A stretch of 64,000 nt of DNA from Clostridium sp. CAG:354_28_25. Its GTDB lineage: Bacteria > Bacillota > Clostridia > TANB77 > CAG-508. The stretch covers positions 40,185-104,184 of the forward strand of contig MNRL01000008.1 of the NCBI GenBank assembly GCA_001915925.1, written 5' to 3'. This document shows, in pieces, positions 17,181 through 25,564 of the stretch (within the stretch, counting starts at the first letter, position 1; every line of letters begins with the position of its first letter). The notes beneath the pieces are model-generated. The model saw nothing but the letters and a program-made list of their open reading frames with translations. It did not search any database and had not been told where the DNA came from. Position numbers and translations under genes: made by a program.

Positions 17181-17214
17181 AAAAGCTTGAAATCAAACGA
17201 TTTCAAGCTTTTTA
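17181..17214 (+). terminator. Rho-independent terminator of the Fic operon
   Basis: AAAAGCTTGAAATC and GATTTCAAGCTTTT flank a four-base loop and T residues follow. It abuts the tRNA-Pro 3'-end copy at 17215. Confidence 0.9.
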
Positions 17215-17229
17215 TATGGTCGAGGTGAC
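17215..17229. other. attL-like copy of the tRNA-Pro 3' end
   Basis: TATGGTCGAGGTGAC is identical to 18964-18978, the last bases of the minus-strand tRNA-Pro gene with its CCA and the 3' flank. It is in the same orientation. A duplicated tRNA 3' end is the usual core of an integrase attachment site. Confidence 0.6.
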
Positions 17230-17344
17230 CAAACTTGTTTTCTTTCTAATCCTACACTTGAGCAATTTTTATGTGCTTTATTATTTTAAGTATTACATTT
17301 ATTTTCTACATTTATATTTTTAAATTTTTAAAGATAATGTATTG

Positions 17345-17377
17345 CTACACTAAAGATATAATCTAATTTCAGTGTAG
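17345..17377 (+). promoter_or_regulatory. Promoter -10 inside a dyad, upstream of AbiEi
   Basis: TATAAT at 17357-17362 lies between the perfect arms CTACACT (17345-17351) and AGTGTAG (17371-17377). AbiEi-type antitoxins are known to autorepress through inverted repeats, so this is a candidate operator. No clear -35 is visible. Confidence 0.4.
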
Positions 17378-17395
17378 TGGGTAAATTGTAAAATT

Positions 17396-17441
17396 AACCT
17401 AATCGACTCCACAACTATTGACTTATGGAGCGGATTGGGTT
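17396..17441 (+). promoter_or_regulatory. Leader dyad upstream of AbiEi
   Basis: AACCTAATCGACTCCA and TGGAGCGGATTGGGTT can pair over 16 positions with a few wobbles and a 14-base loop. It ends 25 bases before the AbiEi start. It could be an RNA hairpin or a second operator. Confidence 0.5.
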
Positions 17442-17465
17442 AAAATACTTTTGGGGGGTAAAAAT

Positions 17466-18008
17466 ATGTTGTTTAATTATAATGAAATAAAAAATAAGTA
17501 TAAAAGCACTTATCAGATTAGAAAAGCATTAGAAAATAGAGAAATATATAAAATAGAAAAAGGAATATATTCTGATGTACCAAATGTGCATTATTTAGCT
17601 ATTATAATGAAGAAATATCCCTATGGAGTACTTACATCTTATTCTGCTTATTATTATCATAATTTAACAGATGTAATTCCAAGTAAAATATATTTAGCTA
17701 CAGATAGGAACAACAGAATGATATATTCTAATAAAATAAAACAAATTCGTATGAAAAACGAGTTATATAATTTAGGAAAAACTCAAATTGATTATGAAGG
17801 AATCATTATTAATATTTATGATAAAGAGAGAATGTTAATTGATTTAGCTAGAAATAAAAATAAAATAGGATATGATTTATATAAAGAAATTATATCTAAT
17901 TATAGAAAACTTGTAAATTCATTAGATACACAAAAGATAGAAGAATATTTACAATACTTTGTGAATGGAGACAAAATTTTTGAAATAATACAAGATGAGG
18001 TGTTTTAA
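17466..18008 (+). CDS. AbiEi-like antitoxin of a type IV toxin-antitoxin system
   Basis: A 180-residue protein. An N-terminal winged-helix-like part (YQIRKALENREIYKIEKGIYSD) is followed by YPYGVLTSYSAYYYHNLTDVIP and the later ERMLIDLARNK, the AbiEi pattern. The ATG at 17466 has GGGGGG seven bases upstream; an in-frame ATG at 17418 lies inside the leader dyad. In studied AbiE systems this protein represses its own promoter and antagonises the nucleotidyltransferase toxin without binding it. The stop overlaps the toxin ATG by one base. Confidence 0.8.
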   Translation: MLFNYNEIKNKYKSTYQIRKALENREIYKIEKGIYSDVPNVHYLAIIMKKYPYGVLTSYSAYYYHNLTDVIPSKIYLATDRNNRMIYSNKIKQIRMKNELYNLGKTQIDYEGIIINIYDKERMLIDLARNKNKIGYDLYKEIISNYRKLVNSLDTQKIEEYLQYFVNGDKIFEIIQDEVF

Positions 18009-18829
18009 TGGATATTTATGAATTAGTAAATAAATATATAGAAGCTGGATATTCAGAAGAAGATGCTATTCCAAAAGTAGCACAAGATATTATTTTACTA
18101 AAAATTGGTAATAGTAAATATCATAAAAATATTACTGTAAAAGGTGGAGTTGTAATGCATAATATCTCTAAAGATATGCGTCGTGCAACAAGAGATATGG
18201 ATATTGATTTTATAAAATATTCTTTAGAAGATAAATCAATTCGTAATTTTATAAAAGAACTAAACAATACTGATGATGGCATTAAGATAAAAATTACAGG
18301 AAAAATTGAGCCATTACACCATCAAGACTATGATGGTAAAAGAGTTTATATAACACTTACTGATAAAAATCATTATTCAATAAGTTCCAAACTAGATATT
18401 GGAGTACATAAATACTTTGATATTAAGCAAGATGAATATTATTTCGATTTTAACATAATAGAAGAAAGTGTCAGCTTACTTATAAACTCAAAGGAACAAA
18501 TAATGGTTGAAAAGCTAAAATCTTTGTTAAAGTTTGGCATTACTTCTACGAGATTTAAAGATATTTTTGATTTTTATTATTTAATTAACAATGAAGTTTT
18601 AAATAAGGACAAGCTAATAAAATACATAGATATTTTGATTTTTCAAGATAAAAATATGCGTGAAAATACATTAAAAGATATACATATAAGATTAACGAAT
18701 ATCTTAAATAATCATAGATTTCAATCAAGAATTAATACAGCAAATAATAATTGGCTAGAAATACCTATAAAAGATGTTACTGATAGTGTGTTAGATTATT
18801 TTGATGGATTAGTTACAATAAAAAGATAG
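18008..18829 (+). CDS. AbiEii/AbiGii-family nucleotidyltransferase toxin
   Basis: A 273-residue protein of the AbiEii nucleotidyltransferase family. The key region VKGGVVMHNISKDMRRATRDMDID carries the GG-x-RxTxDxD nucleotidyltransferase signature, and later QIMVEKLKSLLKFG and RFKDIFDFYYL are typical. Homologues transfer nucleotides to tRNA acceptors and arrest growth, for example during phage infection. It is coupled to the AbiEi gene (TAATG), ends before a hairpin terminator and lies next to tRNA-Pro. All expected motif residues are present, so the module looks intact. Confidence 0.88.
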   Translation: MDIYELVNKYIEAGYSEEDAIPKVAQDIILLKIGNSKYHKNITVKGGVVMHNISKDMRRATRDMDIDFIKYSLEDKSIRNFIKELNNTDDGIKIKITGKIEPLHHQDYDGKRVYITLTDKNHYSISSKLDIGVHKYFDIKQDEYYFDFNIIEESVSLLINSKEQIMVEKLKSLLKFGITSTRFKDIFDFYYLINNEVLNKDKLIKYIDILIFQDKNMRENTLKDIHIRLTNILNNHRFQSRINTANNNWLEIPIKDVTDSVLDYFDGLVTIKR

Positions 18830-18917
18830 AAGAAGGAAAAAATATAGATATTTTAAACTCTGGTGAAAATACGTATAAATGGTTAGTAAAACCTCTATTG
18901 ATTATTTTTAAAAACAG

Positions 18918-18960
18918 AAATCCTTATATCTACTGATATTAGTAGGATATAAGGATTTAA
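18918..18960. terminator. Terminator between AbiEii and tRNA-Pro
   Basis: AAATCCTTATATC, TACT, AGTA and GGATATAAGGATTT form a long stem, with T and A tracts outside. It can serve both the AbiE operon and the convergent tRNA. Confidence 0.75.
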
Positions 18961-18963
18961 TTT

Positions 18964-18978
18964 TATGGTCGAGGTGAC
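18964..18978. other. attR-like repeat at the tRNA-Pro 3' end
   Basis: This is the partner of the 15-base copy at 17215. It spans the encoded CCA, discriminator base, acceptor stem and first T-stem bases of the tRNA. Confidence 0.6.
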
Positions 18979-19041
18979 AGGGATCGAACCTGCGACCTCA
19001 TGGTCCCAAACCACGCGCGCTACCAACTGCGCTACACCTCG
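18966..19041 (-). tRNA. tRNA-Pro (anticodon UGG)
   Basis: On the minus strand a 76-base cloverleaf runs from CGAGGTG to CACCTCG-A-CCA. The anticodon stem CGTGG/CCATG holds the loop TTTGGGA, giving UGG. The T arm GGTTCGATCC is normal and CCA is encoded. Its 3' end is duplicated at 17215. Confidence 0.95.
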
Positions 19042-19158
19042 ATTACAAAGTACCAATATAATATAACATAATAAAAATGAAATTTCAAGCCTTTTTGCAG
19101 AAAATTTTAAAAAAACTTGAATAATTAAAAGAGAACTGTTATAATATTAAACGGATAT

Positions 19159-19235
19159 GCACCAGTAGCTTAGCTGGATAGAGCATTCGGCTACGAACCG
19201 AAAGGTCGGGGATTCGAATTCCTCCTGGTGCACCA
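19159..19235 (+). tRNA. tRNA-Arg (anticodon ACG)
   Basis: The cloverleaf begins GCACCAG and ends CTGGTGC-A-CCA. The anticodon stem TTCGG/CCGAA holds the loop CTACGAA, giving ACG (wobble inosine expected). The T arm GGGGATTCGAATTCCTC is normal. It is followed directly by a terminator. Confidence 0.95.
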
Positions 19236-19267
19236 ACACTTCCATTTATATGGAAGTGTTTTTTTTA
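19235..19267 (+). terminator. Rho-independent terminator of tRNA-Arg
   Basis: AACACTTCCAT and ATGGAAGTGTT flank a four-base loop, followed by a run of T. Confidence 0.88.
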
Positions 19268-19280
19268 ATAATATACAAAA

Positions 19281-19589
19281 TTACATATCCCATAAATGCT
19301 TCTTTAAGTCAACATGTAGATTATCTTTAAAAGTAATCCCTTCACTTTGTAATAAGACAATTTGTTCATACCATCCAGGAACTAATCTACCATTATAATT
19401 TACAACTCTATGGCAAGGAAAATTGCCATAGAGTTTTGAGTATTTTAATGCTTTTCCAACTAGTCTGGAATTTTTAGGGATACCAGCTAATCTTGCAATT
19501 TGCCCATATGTTGCAACTTTACCCTCAGGAATTTCTTCTACTATAGAATAAATCAAATAAAGTAAATCTTCATCAAGAATTGAACTCAT
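19281..19589 (-). CDS. MGMT family (O6-alkylguanine DNA alkyltransferase-like) protein
   Basis: A 102-residue protein made of the C-terminal DNA-binding/active-site domain only. It has GKVATYGQIARLAG and NFPCHRVVNYNGRL. The PCHRV motif retains the methyl-acceptor cysteine, so this is not an ATL protein with Trp in that position. Full-length Ogt/MGMT proteins carry an extra N-terminal domain that is missing here; such short forms are common in bacteria. It stands alone on the minus strand. Confidence 0.85.
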   Translation of the reverse strand: MSSILDEDLLYLIYSIVEEIPEGKVATYGQIARLAGIPKNSRLVGKALKYSKLYGNFPCHRVVNYNGRLVPGWYEQIVLLQSEGITFKDNLHVDLKKHLWDM

Positions 19590-19653
19590 TTAAATCACCA
19601 AATATATTTTAGTATAAGTAGTAAAAAGTAAGCAATAAAAATAGAAAATTTAA

Positions 19654-19682
19654 TTTACACAAACAAGTATTTGTGATATATT
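19654..19682 (+). promoter_or_regulatory. Candidate sigma-A promoter of the YhaO/YhaN-like pair
   Basis: TTTACA, 17 bases, then TATATT preceded by TGA (extended -10). It lies 33 bases before the start codon. Confidence 0.5.
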
Positions 19683-19714
19683 ATTAAAAACAAATGTTTA
19701 CAAAGGAGGAAGCA

Positions 19715-20782
19715 ATGAAATTTGTACATATAGCAGATATGCATTTCGATAGTCCATTTACAAGTTTGGGAAGAATAGAAGGATTATCAGATATAAGAAG
19801 ACTAGAACAAAGAAAAATATTTAAAAAAATAATAGAATATATACAAGAAAATAATATAGAGTGCTTATTTATATCAGGAGATTTATACGAAAATGACTAT
19901 GTAAAACAAAGCACAATAGAATATATAAATAATTTGTTTAAAACAATTCCAAATACAAAAATATTTATTGCACCAGGAAATCATGATCCATATTTAATAA
20001 ATTCATATTATATGAAATTTAATTGGAATAATAATGTATATATTTTTAAATATGATATAGAAAAAATAGAATTAGATGATGTTAATATATATGGTTATGG
20101 TTTTAGTAGTTTTTATTCTGAAGGAATAAAAATAAACGAGATAAAAATAGATAATCAGAAAAATAATATATTAATAATGCATGCAGATTTAGATGCTTCG
20201 AAAGAAGCAAAAGAATTATATAATCCAGTGGAAACAAGAGATTTATTAAAGTTCGATTATGTTGCATTGGGACATATTCATAAACCAAAATATGATAATA
20301 GAATTGTATATCCAGGTTCACCAATTTCATTTGGGTTTGACGAGTTAGGAGCACATGGTTTTATTTCAGGCGAAATAAAAAATAGAGAAATAAATATTGA
20401 ATTTATTCCAATTGATGAAAGAGAATTTAAAGAAATAAATTATGATATATCAGCTATTAATTCAAAAGAAGAATTAATAGAAAAATTACAAGAATTAAAA
20501 TTAAACAAAAATGATTTTTATAAAATAATTTTAAATGGAAAAAGAAATTTTGAAATAAATATTTTAGAAATAAATAAATTAATTCAAAATAATAATATTT
20601 TAAAATTAAAAGATAAAACAAAAATAAATTATGAGTTAGAGAAAATAAAAAATGAAAATAGTTTAAGAGGAATATATGTAGATTTAATTTTAGAAAAAAT
20701 AAAAGAATTAAATAATGAAGAAGAAATAAATAAATATTTAAGAGCAATAGAAATTGGATTAGACTCATTAGAAAATACATAG
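19715..20782 (+). CDS. Metallophosphoesterase, SbcD/YhaO-like DNA repair exonuclease
   Basis: About 355 residues from ATG 19715, which has AAAGGAGGA four bases upstream; the ATG at 19694 lacks a site. Calcineurin-like phosphoesterase motifs are HIADMHFDSPF, SGDLYEND, APGNHDP, MHADLD and LGHIHKP. This is the Mre11/SbcD/YhaO fold that binds two Mn ions and cuts DNA ends. The capping C-terminal part is rich in Asn, Lys and Ile. The next gene, ten bases on, encodes its ATPase partner. Confidence 0.88.
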   Translation: MKFVHIADMHFDSPFTSLGRIEGLSDIRRLEQRKIFKKIIEYIQENNIECLFISGDLYENDYVKQSTIEYINNLFKTIPNTKIFIAPGNHDPYLINSYYMKFNWNNNVYIFKYDIEKIELDDVNIYGYGFSSFYSEGIKINEIKIDNQKNNILIMHADLDASKEAKELYNPVETRDLLKFDYVALGHIHKPKYDNRIVYPGSPISFGFDELGAHGFISGEIKNREINIEFIPIDEREFKEINYDISAINSKEELIEKLQELKLNKNDFYKIILNGKRNFEINILEINKLIQNNNILKLKDKTKINYELEKIKNENSLRGIYVDLILEKIKELNNEEEINKYLRAIEIGLDSLENT

Positions 20783-20792
20783 GAGGAAAAAA

Positions 20793-22655
20793 TTGAAAAT
20801 AGAAAAAATACAGATAAATGGTTTTGGAAAATTTGAAAATAAAAATATAGAATTAAATGATGGTATAAATATAATTGTAGGAAAAAATGAAAGTGGAAAA
20901 TCTACATTATTAAAATTTATAAATAGTATGCTATATGGAATATCTAAAAATAAAAGAGGAAAAAATATATCTGATTTAGAAAAATATAAACCATGGAATA
21001 CAGAAAAATATTCTGGAAAAATAAAATATAAATTAGATAATAATAATGAATTCGAAATATATCGTAATTTTAAAAATAAAGAATTAAAAATATATAATAA
21101 TTTTGGTGACGATATTACTCCATTATTTAATGTAGAAAAGAATAAAGAAATCCCATTTTTTTATGAACAAACAAAAGTAGACGAAGACTTATTTGTAAAT
21201 AGTACAGAAATTATTCAAAATGAAATAAAAATAGATAAAGTAAATCAAAATTTAATAATTCAAAAATTATCTAATTTAGCTACAACAGGAAATGATAATA
21301 TTTCTTATAAAAAAAGTATAGATAAATTAAATAAAAAACAATTAGAAGAAATAGGAACAGAAAGAAGTCAAGACAGACCAATAAATAAAATAATAAATAA
21401 AATAGATAATTTAAAAAATGAAAAAAAAGAATTAGAAAAATATGAAGATGAAAAATATAAAATAGAAAAAGAAAATAATTTAATAAAAAATAAAATAAAT
21501 GAATTAAAAAATAATTTAGAATTTTTAAATAAATTAAAAAAAGTAAAAAATATTTATTTAGAAGAAAAAAATAAAATAAATATAAATAAAGAAATAATAG
21601 AAGAATATAATAAAAAAATAAATAATTTAGAAATTGAAAAAGAAAAAATAAATAATTTAAAAAATAAAATTAATTATAAAAAAATAAAAATAAATAAATA
21701 TATTTTTCTAGAATTATTTTTAGTAATTATTTTTATTTTAATTAATTTATTATTAAAAAATAATTTATTTAATTTAATTTATATTTTTTTAATAATTCCA
21801 ATATTAATTTATTTATATAAAAAGAATAAATTAAAAAATAATTATAAAAAAGAAAAACAAGAAATTAATTTTAATTTAGAAAAAATAAATAATGAAATTA
21901 ATTTATTAAATGAAAATAAAAATGAAAAAATAAATGAATTAAATTATTTAGAAAAAGAAATAGAAAATAAAATAAAAAAAGAATTAATAATTATTAATTT
22001 AAATACAGATAATTATAATCAAATAATTTATAATGAAGAAATTGAAGAAAAAATAAATTTAATTAATAAAGAAATAAACGAAAAAGAATTAGAAGAACAT
22101 AAATTAGAATTAGATAAACAAAATATATTTCCTAAAATAGATAGATTAGCAAATATTCAAGAAGAATTAGAATATTCTTTAGAAGAATATAATGAATTAA
22201 AAAATAATAGTGAAATAATAGATATAGCAAAAGAATATTTAGAAAAAGCATATAAAAATATGAAAGAAAATGTAACTCCAAAATTTTCTAAGGAACTATC
22301 ACAAACAATATCTAATATTTCTGATGGAAAATATAAAAATATGAAAATTACAGATAATGATATTATGGTAGAAGTAGAGAATGGTAATTATGTTTCTGCG
22401 AGCCAATTAAGTGAAGGAACTATAGAGCAATTATATTTCTCTTTAAGAATGGCAATACTAAAGGAAATCTCAAATGAAACTTTACCAATTTTTCTAGATG
22501 AATCTTTTGTATTTTTTGATAAGAATAGATTAATAAATACAATAAATTATTTAAATAGTAATCATGATAATCAAATAATAATATTTTCATGTACAGAAAG
22601 AGAAAAAGATATCCTAGATTATTTGAATATTAAATATAATTTGATAACCTTGTAA
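20793..22655 (+). CDS. SbcC/YhaN-like SMC-type ATPase with central membrane hairpin
   Basis: A 620-residue protein starting at TTG 20793 behind AGGAGG. Walker A is GKNESGKST near residues 30-38. The C-terminal ATPase half has SQLSEGTIEQLYFSLRMAI and Walker B PIFLDESFVFFD. Two hydrophobic helices lie near residues 305-345, as in YhaN. The intervening coiled coils are almost purely Lys, Asn, Ile, Glu and Leu, and the DNA there nearly lacks G and C. With the upstream nuclease it should form a DNA-end-processing complex, possibly membrane-tethered. Confidence 0.85.
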   Translation: MKIEKIQINGFGKFENKNIELNDGINIIVGKNESGKSTLLKFINSMLYGISKNKRGKNISDLEKYKPWNTEKYSGKIKYKLDNNNEFEIYRNFKNKELKIYNNFGDDITPLFNVEKNKEIPFFYEQTKVDEDLFVNSTEIIQNEIKIDKVNQNLIIQKLSNLATTGNDNISYKKSIDKLNKKQLEEIGTERSQDRPINKIINKIDNLKNEKKELEKYEDEKYKIEKENNLIKNKINELKNNLEFLNKLKKVKNIYLEEKNKININKEIIEEYNKKINNLEIEKEKINNLKNKINYKKIKINKYIFLELFLVIIFILINLLLKNNLFNLIYIFLIIPILIYLYKKNKLKNNYKKEKQEINFNLEKINNEINLLNENKNEKINELNYLEKEIENKIKKELIIINLNTDNYNQIIYNEEIEEKINLINKEINEKELEEHKLELDKQNIFPKIDRLANIQEELEYSLEEYNELKNNSEIIDIAKEYLEKAYKNMKENVTPKFSKELSQTISNISDGKYKNMKITDNDIMVEVENGNYVSASQLSEGTIEQLYFSLRMAILKEISNETLPIFLDESFVFFDKNRLINTINYLNSNHDNQIIIFSCTEREKDILDYLNIKYNLITL

Positions 22656-22703
22656 ATTAAAAGCAGTATTTTGTTATTAAAATTATAAACTAAACAGACA
22701 ATA

Positions 22704-22745
22704 AAAAATAAATTCCTATAAAATATTATAGGAATTTATTTTTAA
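22704..22745 (+). terminator. Rho-independent terminator after the YhaN-like gene
   Basis: AAATAAATTCCTATA and TATAGGAATTTATTT form the stem and Ts follow. The remaining 200 bases before spoIIE are AT-rich leader and promoter region without a gene that I can see. Confidence 0.8.
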
Positions 22746-22952
22746 ATTAAGACAAAATATTGTAATTTCTACGGATATATAATAAAATAGGAATCGTAAA
22801 ATAGAGATAATAATTACAAAAGACAAAATAGATAATAAATATATCACAAATTGTAAAAAACTTTTTTAATATACATTACCTAAAATGACAAAAAAGTTAA
22901 TACAATATATTAGAATAGCAACTATATTAAAGAAGTTATGAGGTGGTAAAGG

Positions 22953-25436
22953 ATGTTTCAAAATATAAGTGCTAATACAGATTATGTAGAAGAAAAACAA
23001 AAAAACAGAGGAGACTTAAAGGAAAATTTTATAAAACAAAACTTCTCGAAGCAATCGGTACTAATTTATATATTAGCCTTTATGGTGTCAACAGTTCAAT
23101 TTGGAAATGATATGGCGCCATTTGCGATAGCGATAATTGCAGCAATAACAGCCAATAATATACCAATATTAATTCCATATGTAATAACATGTATAGGAAC
23201 CTTTATAGGATTTGGTGGATCAGGATTACTTACATATATATTAACAAGCTTAATCTTTATGGCTCTTTCTATTTTTGTAATACCAAAAATAAATGAAGTA
23301 ACAGAGCAAAAAAGATTGATGCCACATTTAATAGTAGCTACATTTCTAGTTCAAGTTGTAAAAATATTATTCGGACCAATATTAATTTATGACATTTTAT
23401 CTGCAATTTTATTTACTATAATAGCATGTATATTCTATAAAATTTTCAATAGCTCAATTTCAGTAATAAAAGATTCAAAAACAAAAAAAGCATTCGCTAT
23501 AGAAGAATTATTAGGGACAAGTTTATTAATAGCAATAGCAATATCAGCTTTTAGGGAAATAAGCATATTTGGATTTTCTATAAGAAATATTTTAAGTGTA
23601 TTAGTAGTATTAATATTAGGTTGGCAAAATGGTATTTTGGTTGGTGCAACATCTGGAGTAACAATAGGTGTTGTAATAGCAATAATTCAAAATGGGGATC
23701 CAGTGCAAATAGCAGCGTTTGCAATTTCTGGAATGATAGCAGGGTTATTAAATAAAATTGGAAAAATAGGTGTAATAATAGGATTTTTATTAGGCAATAT
23801 AATATTAAGTTATGCTGCAAATGGAAATACACATTCAGTAATAATGGTTCAAGAAATTTTAATCGCATCAATTGGATTACTTGCAATGCCAAAAAATATG
23901 AAGATTAATATAGAAGATTTTGTAAAAGATATAAAATATTTGCCTAAAGCACCAGATAATAGATTAGAGCAAAAAGAAGATATGGTATATAAATTAAATA
24001 ATGTATCTGATGCAATATCAGAAATGGCTAATACATATAAAGAAGCTGCAGCAACAGTCCTAGAAGAAAATGAAGTAGAATATACAAAGAATAAAGAGAT
24101 ATTTGTAACAGAATTAGAAAATAATATCAATGATTTAAAAGATAATGTTTTATACGATGATTTAATAGATGATGAGTCACCAATAGTTGATGATATATTT
24201 AAACTATTAACAGAAAAAGCAGAAATTACAAGAAAAGAATTATTAAATATATTCGAAAATCATAATAATTATATTTTAGGATTTGATGATTCAGCAGTAA
24301 GTAATAAATTAATGGATGAAATAGATAAAATGGTTAAAGCAATAAATGCTTCTTATAGGGTTAGTAGAATAAATTTTATTTGGAAGAAAAAGATTGTAGA
24401 AAACAAAGAAGCCATGGTAAGTCAACTAGATGGAATATCAAAAACAATATCAAATTTAGCTGATGATATTACAACTAAAAAAATTGATGGTAAAGAAATA
24501 AATGAAAAAGAAGAATTGTTAAAATTACTTGAACAAAAGAAAATACAAGTTAAGGAATTAAATATTAATAAAGAGAAAAATGGTAAGATAGAGATAGGTA
24601 TTTATATTAATCCGTGTGAAGATTATAATAGTACAAATCTAGAAATAGAAGAATGTAAATCAGATAAAATTAAGCAAATTATCACTAAATTTTATAAGCA
24701 AGAATTTGAAGTACAATTAGTTGATTGCTCAATTCAAAAAGCAACAGACATTTGCTATTTTAAATATATAAGTAAAAATAAATATAAGTTACAGATAGGA
24801 CTTGCTAAGGCTAAAAAAGATGGTAGTCCAGTTTCTGGGGATACTACATTAAAAATGAAATTACAAGATGGTAAACAATTAATTGCAATAAGTGATGGAA
24901 TGGGTTCTGGTCCAAATGCAAGAAAAAGCAGTAAAATAGCTGTACAAATGCTAAAGAGATTACTTATATCAGGATTTAATAAAGAAACATCATTAGATAT
25001 GATAAATTCTAGTATGTGTTTAAATTCAGAAGATGATTCATATGCAACACTAGATATTGCAATATTTGATTTATACGAAGGAAATGTAGAGTTTATAAAA
25101 AATGGAGCATCTCCTACGTATATAAAAAATAGACGACATGTGGATGTAATAAAAAATATTACATTACCAGCAGGAATTCTAAATAATATCGAATTAAAAA
25201 TTTCGGATAGAGATATAGAAGAAAACGAAATTTTAGTAATGTGTAGTGATGGTATTGCCGAATCAAATGCAGAGTATGAAAATAAAGAATTATGGCTTAA
25301 ATATTTGCTAGAACAAATGGAAACTGAAAATGTTCAAAAGATGGCAGATATAATTTTGGCAGAAGCAATAGACAATAACTACGGAATTCCTAAAGATGAC
25401 ATGACAGTTATCGTATGTAAAATAGAAAAGAATTAA
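22953..25436 (+). CDS. spoIIE: Stage II sporulation protein E, PP2C-type phosphatase
   Basis: An 827-residue protein of normal SpoIIE length. The N-terminal third holds about ten membrane helices (residues 35-310), then a helical linker with coiled-coil tendency, then a PP2C domain. Metal-binding motifs SDGMGSGPNA (about residue 647) and MCSDGIAES (about 765) are intact. SpoIIE dephosphorylates SpoIIAA to release sigma-F in the forespore and interacts with FtsZ at the polar septum. GAGGTGG precedes the ATG. It is monocistronic, with a terminator after it. Confidence 0.95.
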   Translation: MFQNISANTDYVEEKQKNRGDLKENFIKQNFSKQSVLIYILAFMVSTVQFGNDMAPFAIAIIAAITANNIPILIPYVITCIGTFIGFGGSGLLTYILTSLIFMALSIFVIPKINEVTEQKRLMPHLIVATFLVQVVKILFGPILIYDILSAILFTIIACIFYKIFNSSISVIKDSKTKKAFAIEELLGTSLLIAIAISAFREISIFGFSIRNILSVLVVLILGWQNGILVGATSGVTIGVVIAIIQNGDPVQIAAFAISGMIAGLLNKIGKIGVIIGFLLGNIILSYAANGNTHSVIMVQEILIASIGLLAMPKNMKINIEDFVKDIKYLPKAPDNRLEQKEDMVYKLNNVSDAISEMANTYKEAAATVLEENEVEYTKNKEIFVTELENNINDLKDNVLYDDLIDDESPIVDDIFKLLTEKAEITRKELLNIFENHNNYILGFDDSAVSNKLMDEIDKMVKAINASYRVSRINFIWKKKIVENKEAMVSQLDGISKTISNLADDITTKKIDGKEINEKEELLKLLEQKKIQVKELNINKEKNGKIEIGIYINPCEDYNSTNLEIEECKSDKIKQIITKFYKQEFEVQLVDCSIQKATDICYFKYISKNKYKLQIGLAKAKKDGSPVSGDTTLKMKLQDGKQLIAISDGMGSGPNARKSSKIAVQMLKRLLISGFNKETSLDMINSSMCLNSEDDSYATLDIAIFDLYEGNVEFIKNGASPTYIKNRRHVDVIKNITLPAGILNNIELKISDRDIEENEILVMCSDGIAESNAEYENKELWLKYLLEQMETENVQKMADIILAEAIDNNYGIPKDDMTVIVCKIEKN

Positions 25437-25441
25437 AGAAA

Positions 25442-25469
25442 AAAGTTCTCTAAAAAGAGAGCTTTTTTT
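25442..25469 (+). terminator. Rho-independent terminator of spoIIE
   Basis: AAAGTTCTCT pairs with AGAGAGCTTT (one wobble) and T residues follow. Confidence 0.85.
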
Positions 25470-25564
25470 GAGGGATAAAATTTGTATATTTAGTTGTAAT
25501 TTGTCATAAAAATGTGGTATAGTGTATATGTAAAAAACAAAAAATTTCTTACGGAGGAAATAAG

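Noticed and set aside
19281..19589. ATL (alkyltransferase-like) protein lacking the acceptor Cys
   Set aside because: PCHRV is intact, so the methyl-acceptor cysteine is present.
22690..22900. Several TGTC half sites upstream of spoIIE as Spo0A boxes
   Set aside because: They match TGTCGAA in only four or five positions and such short strings are expected by chance in AT-rich DNA.
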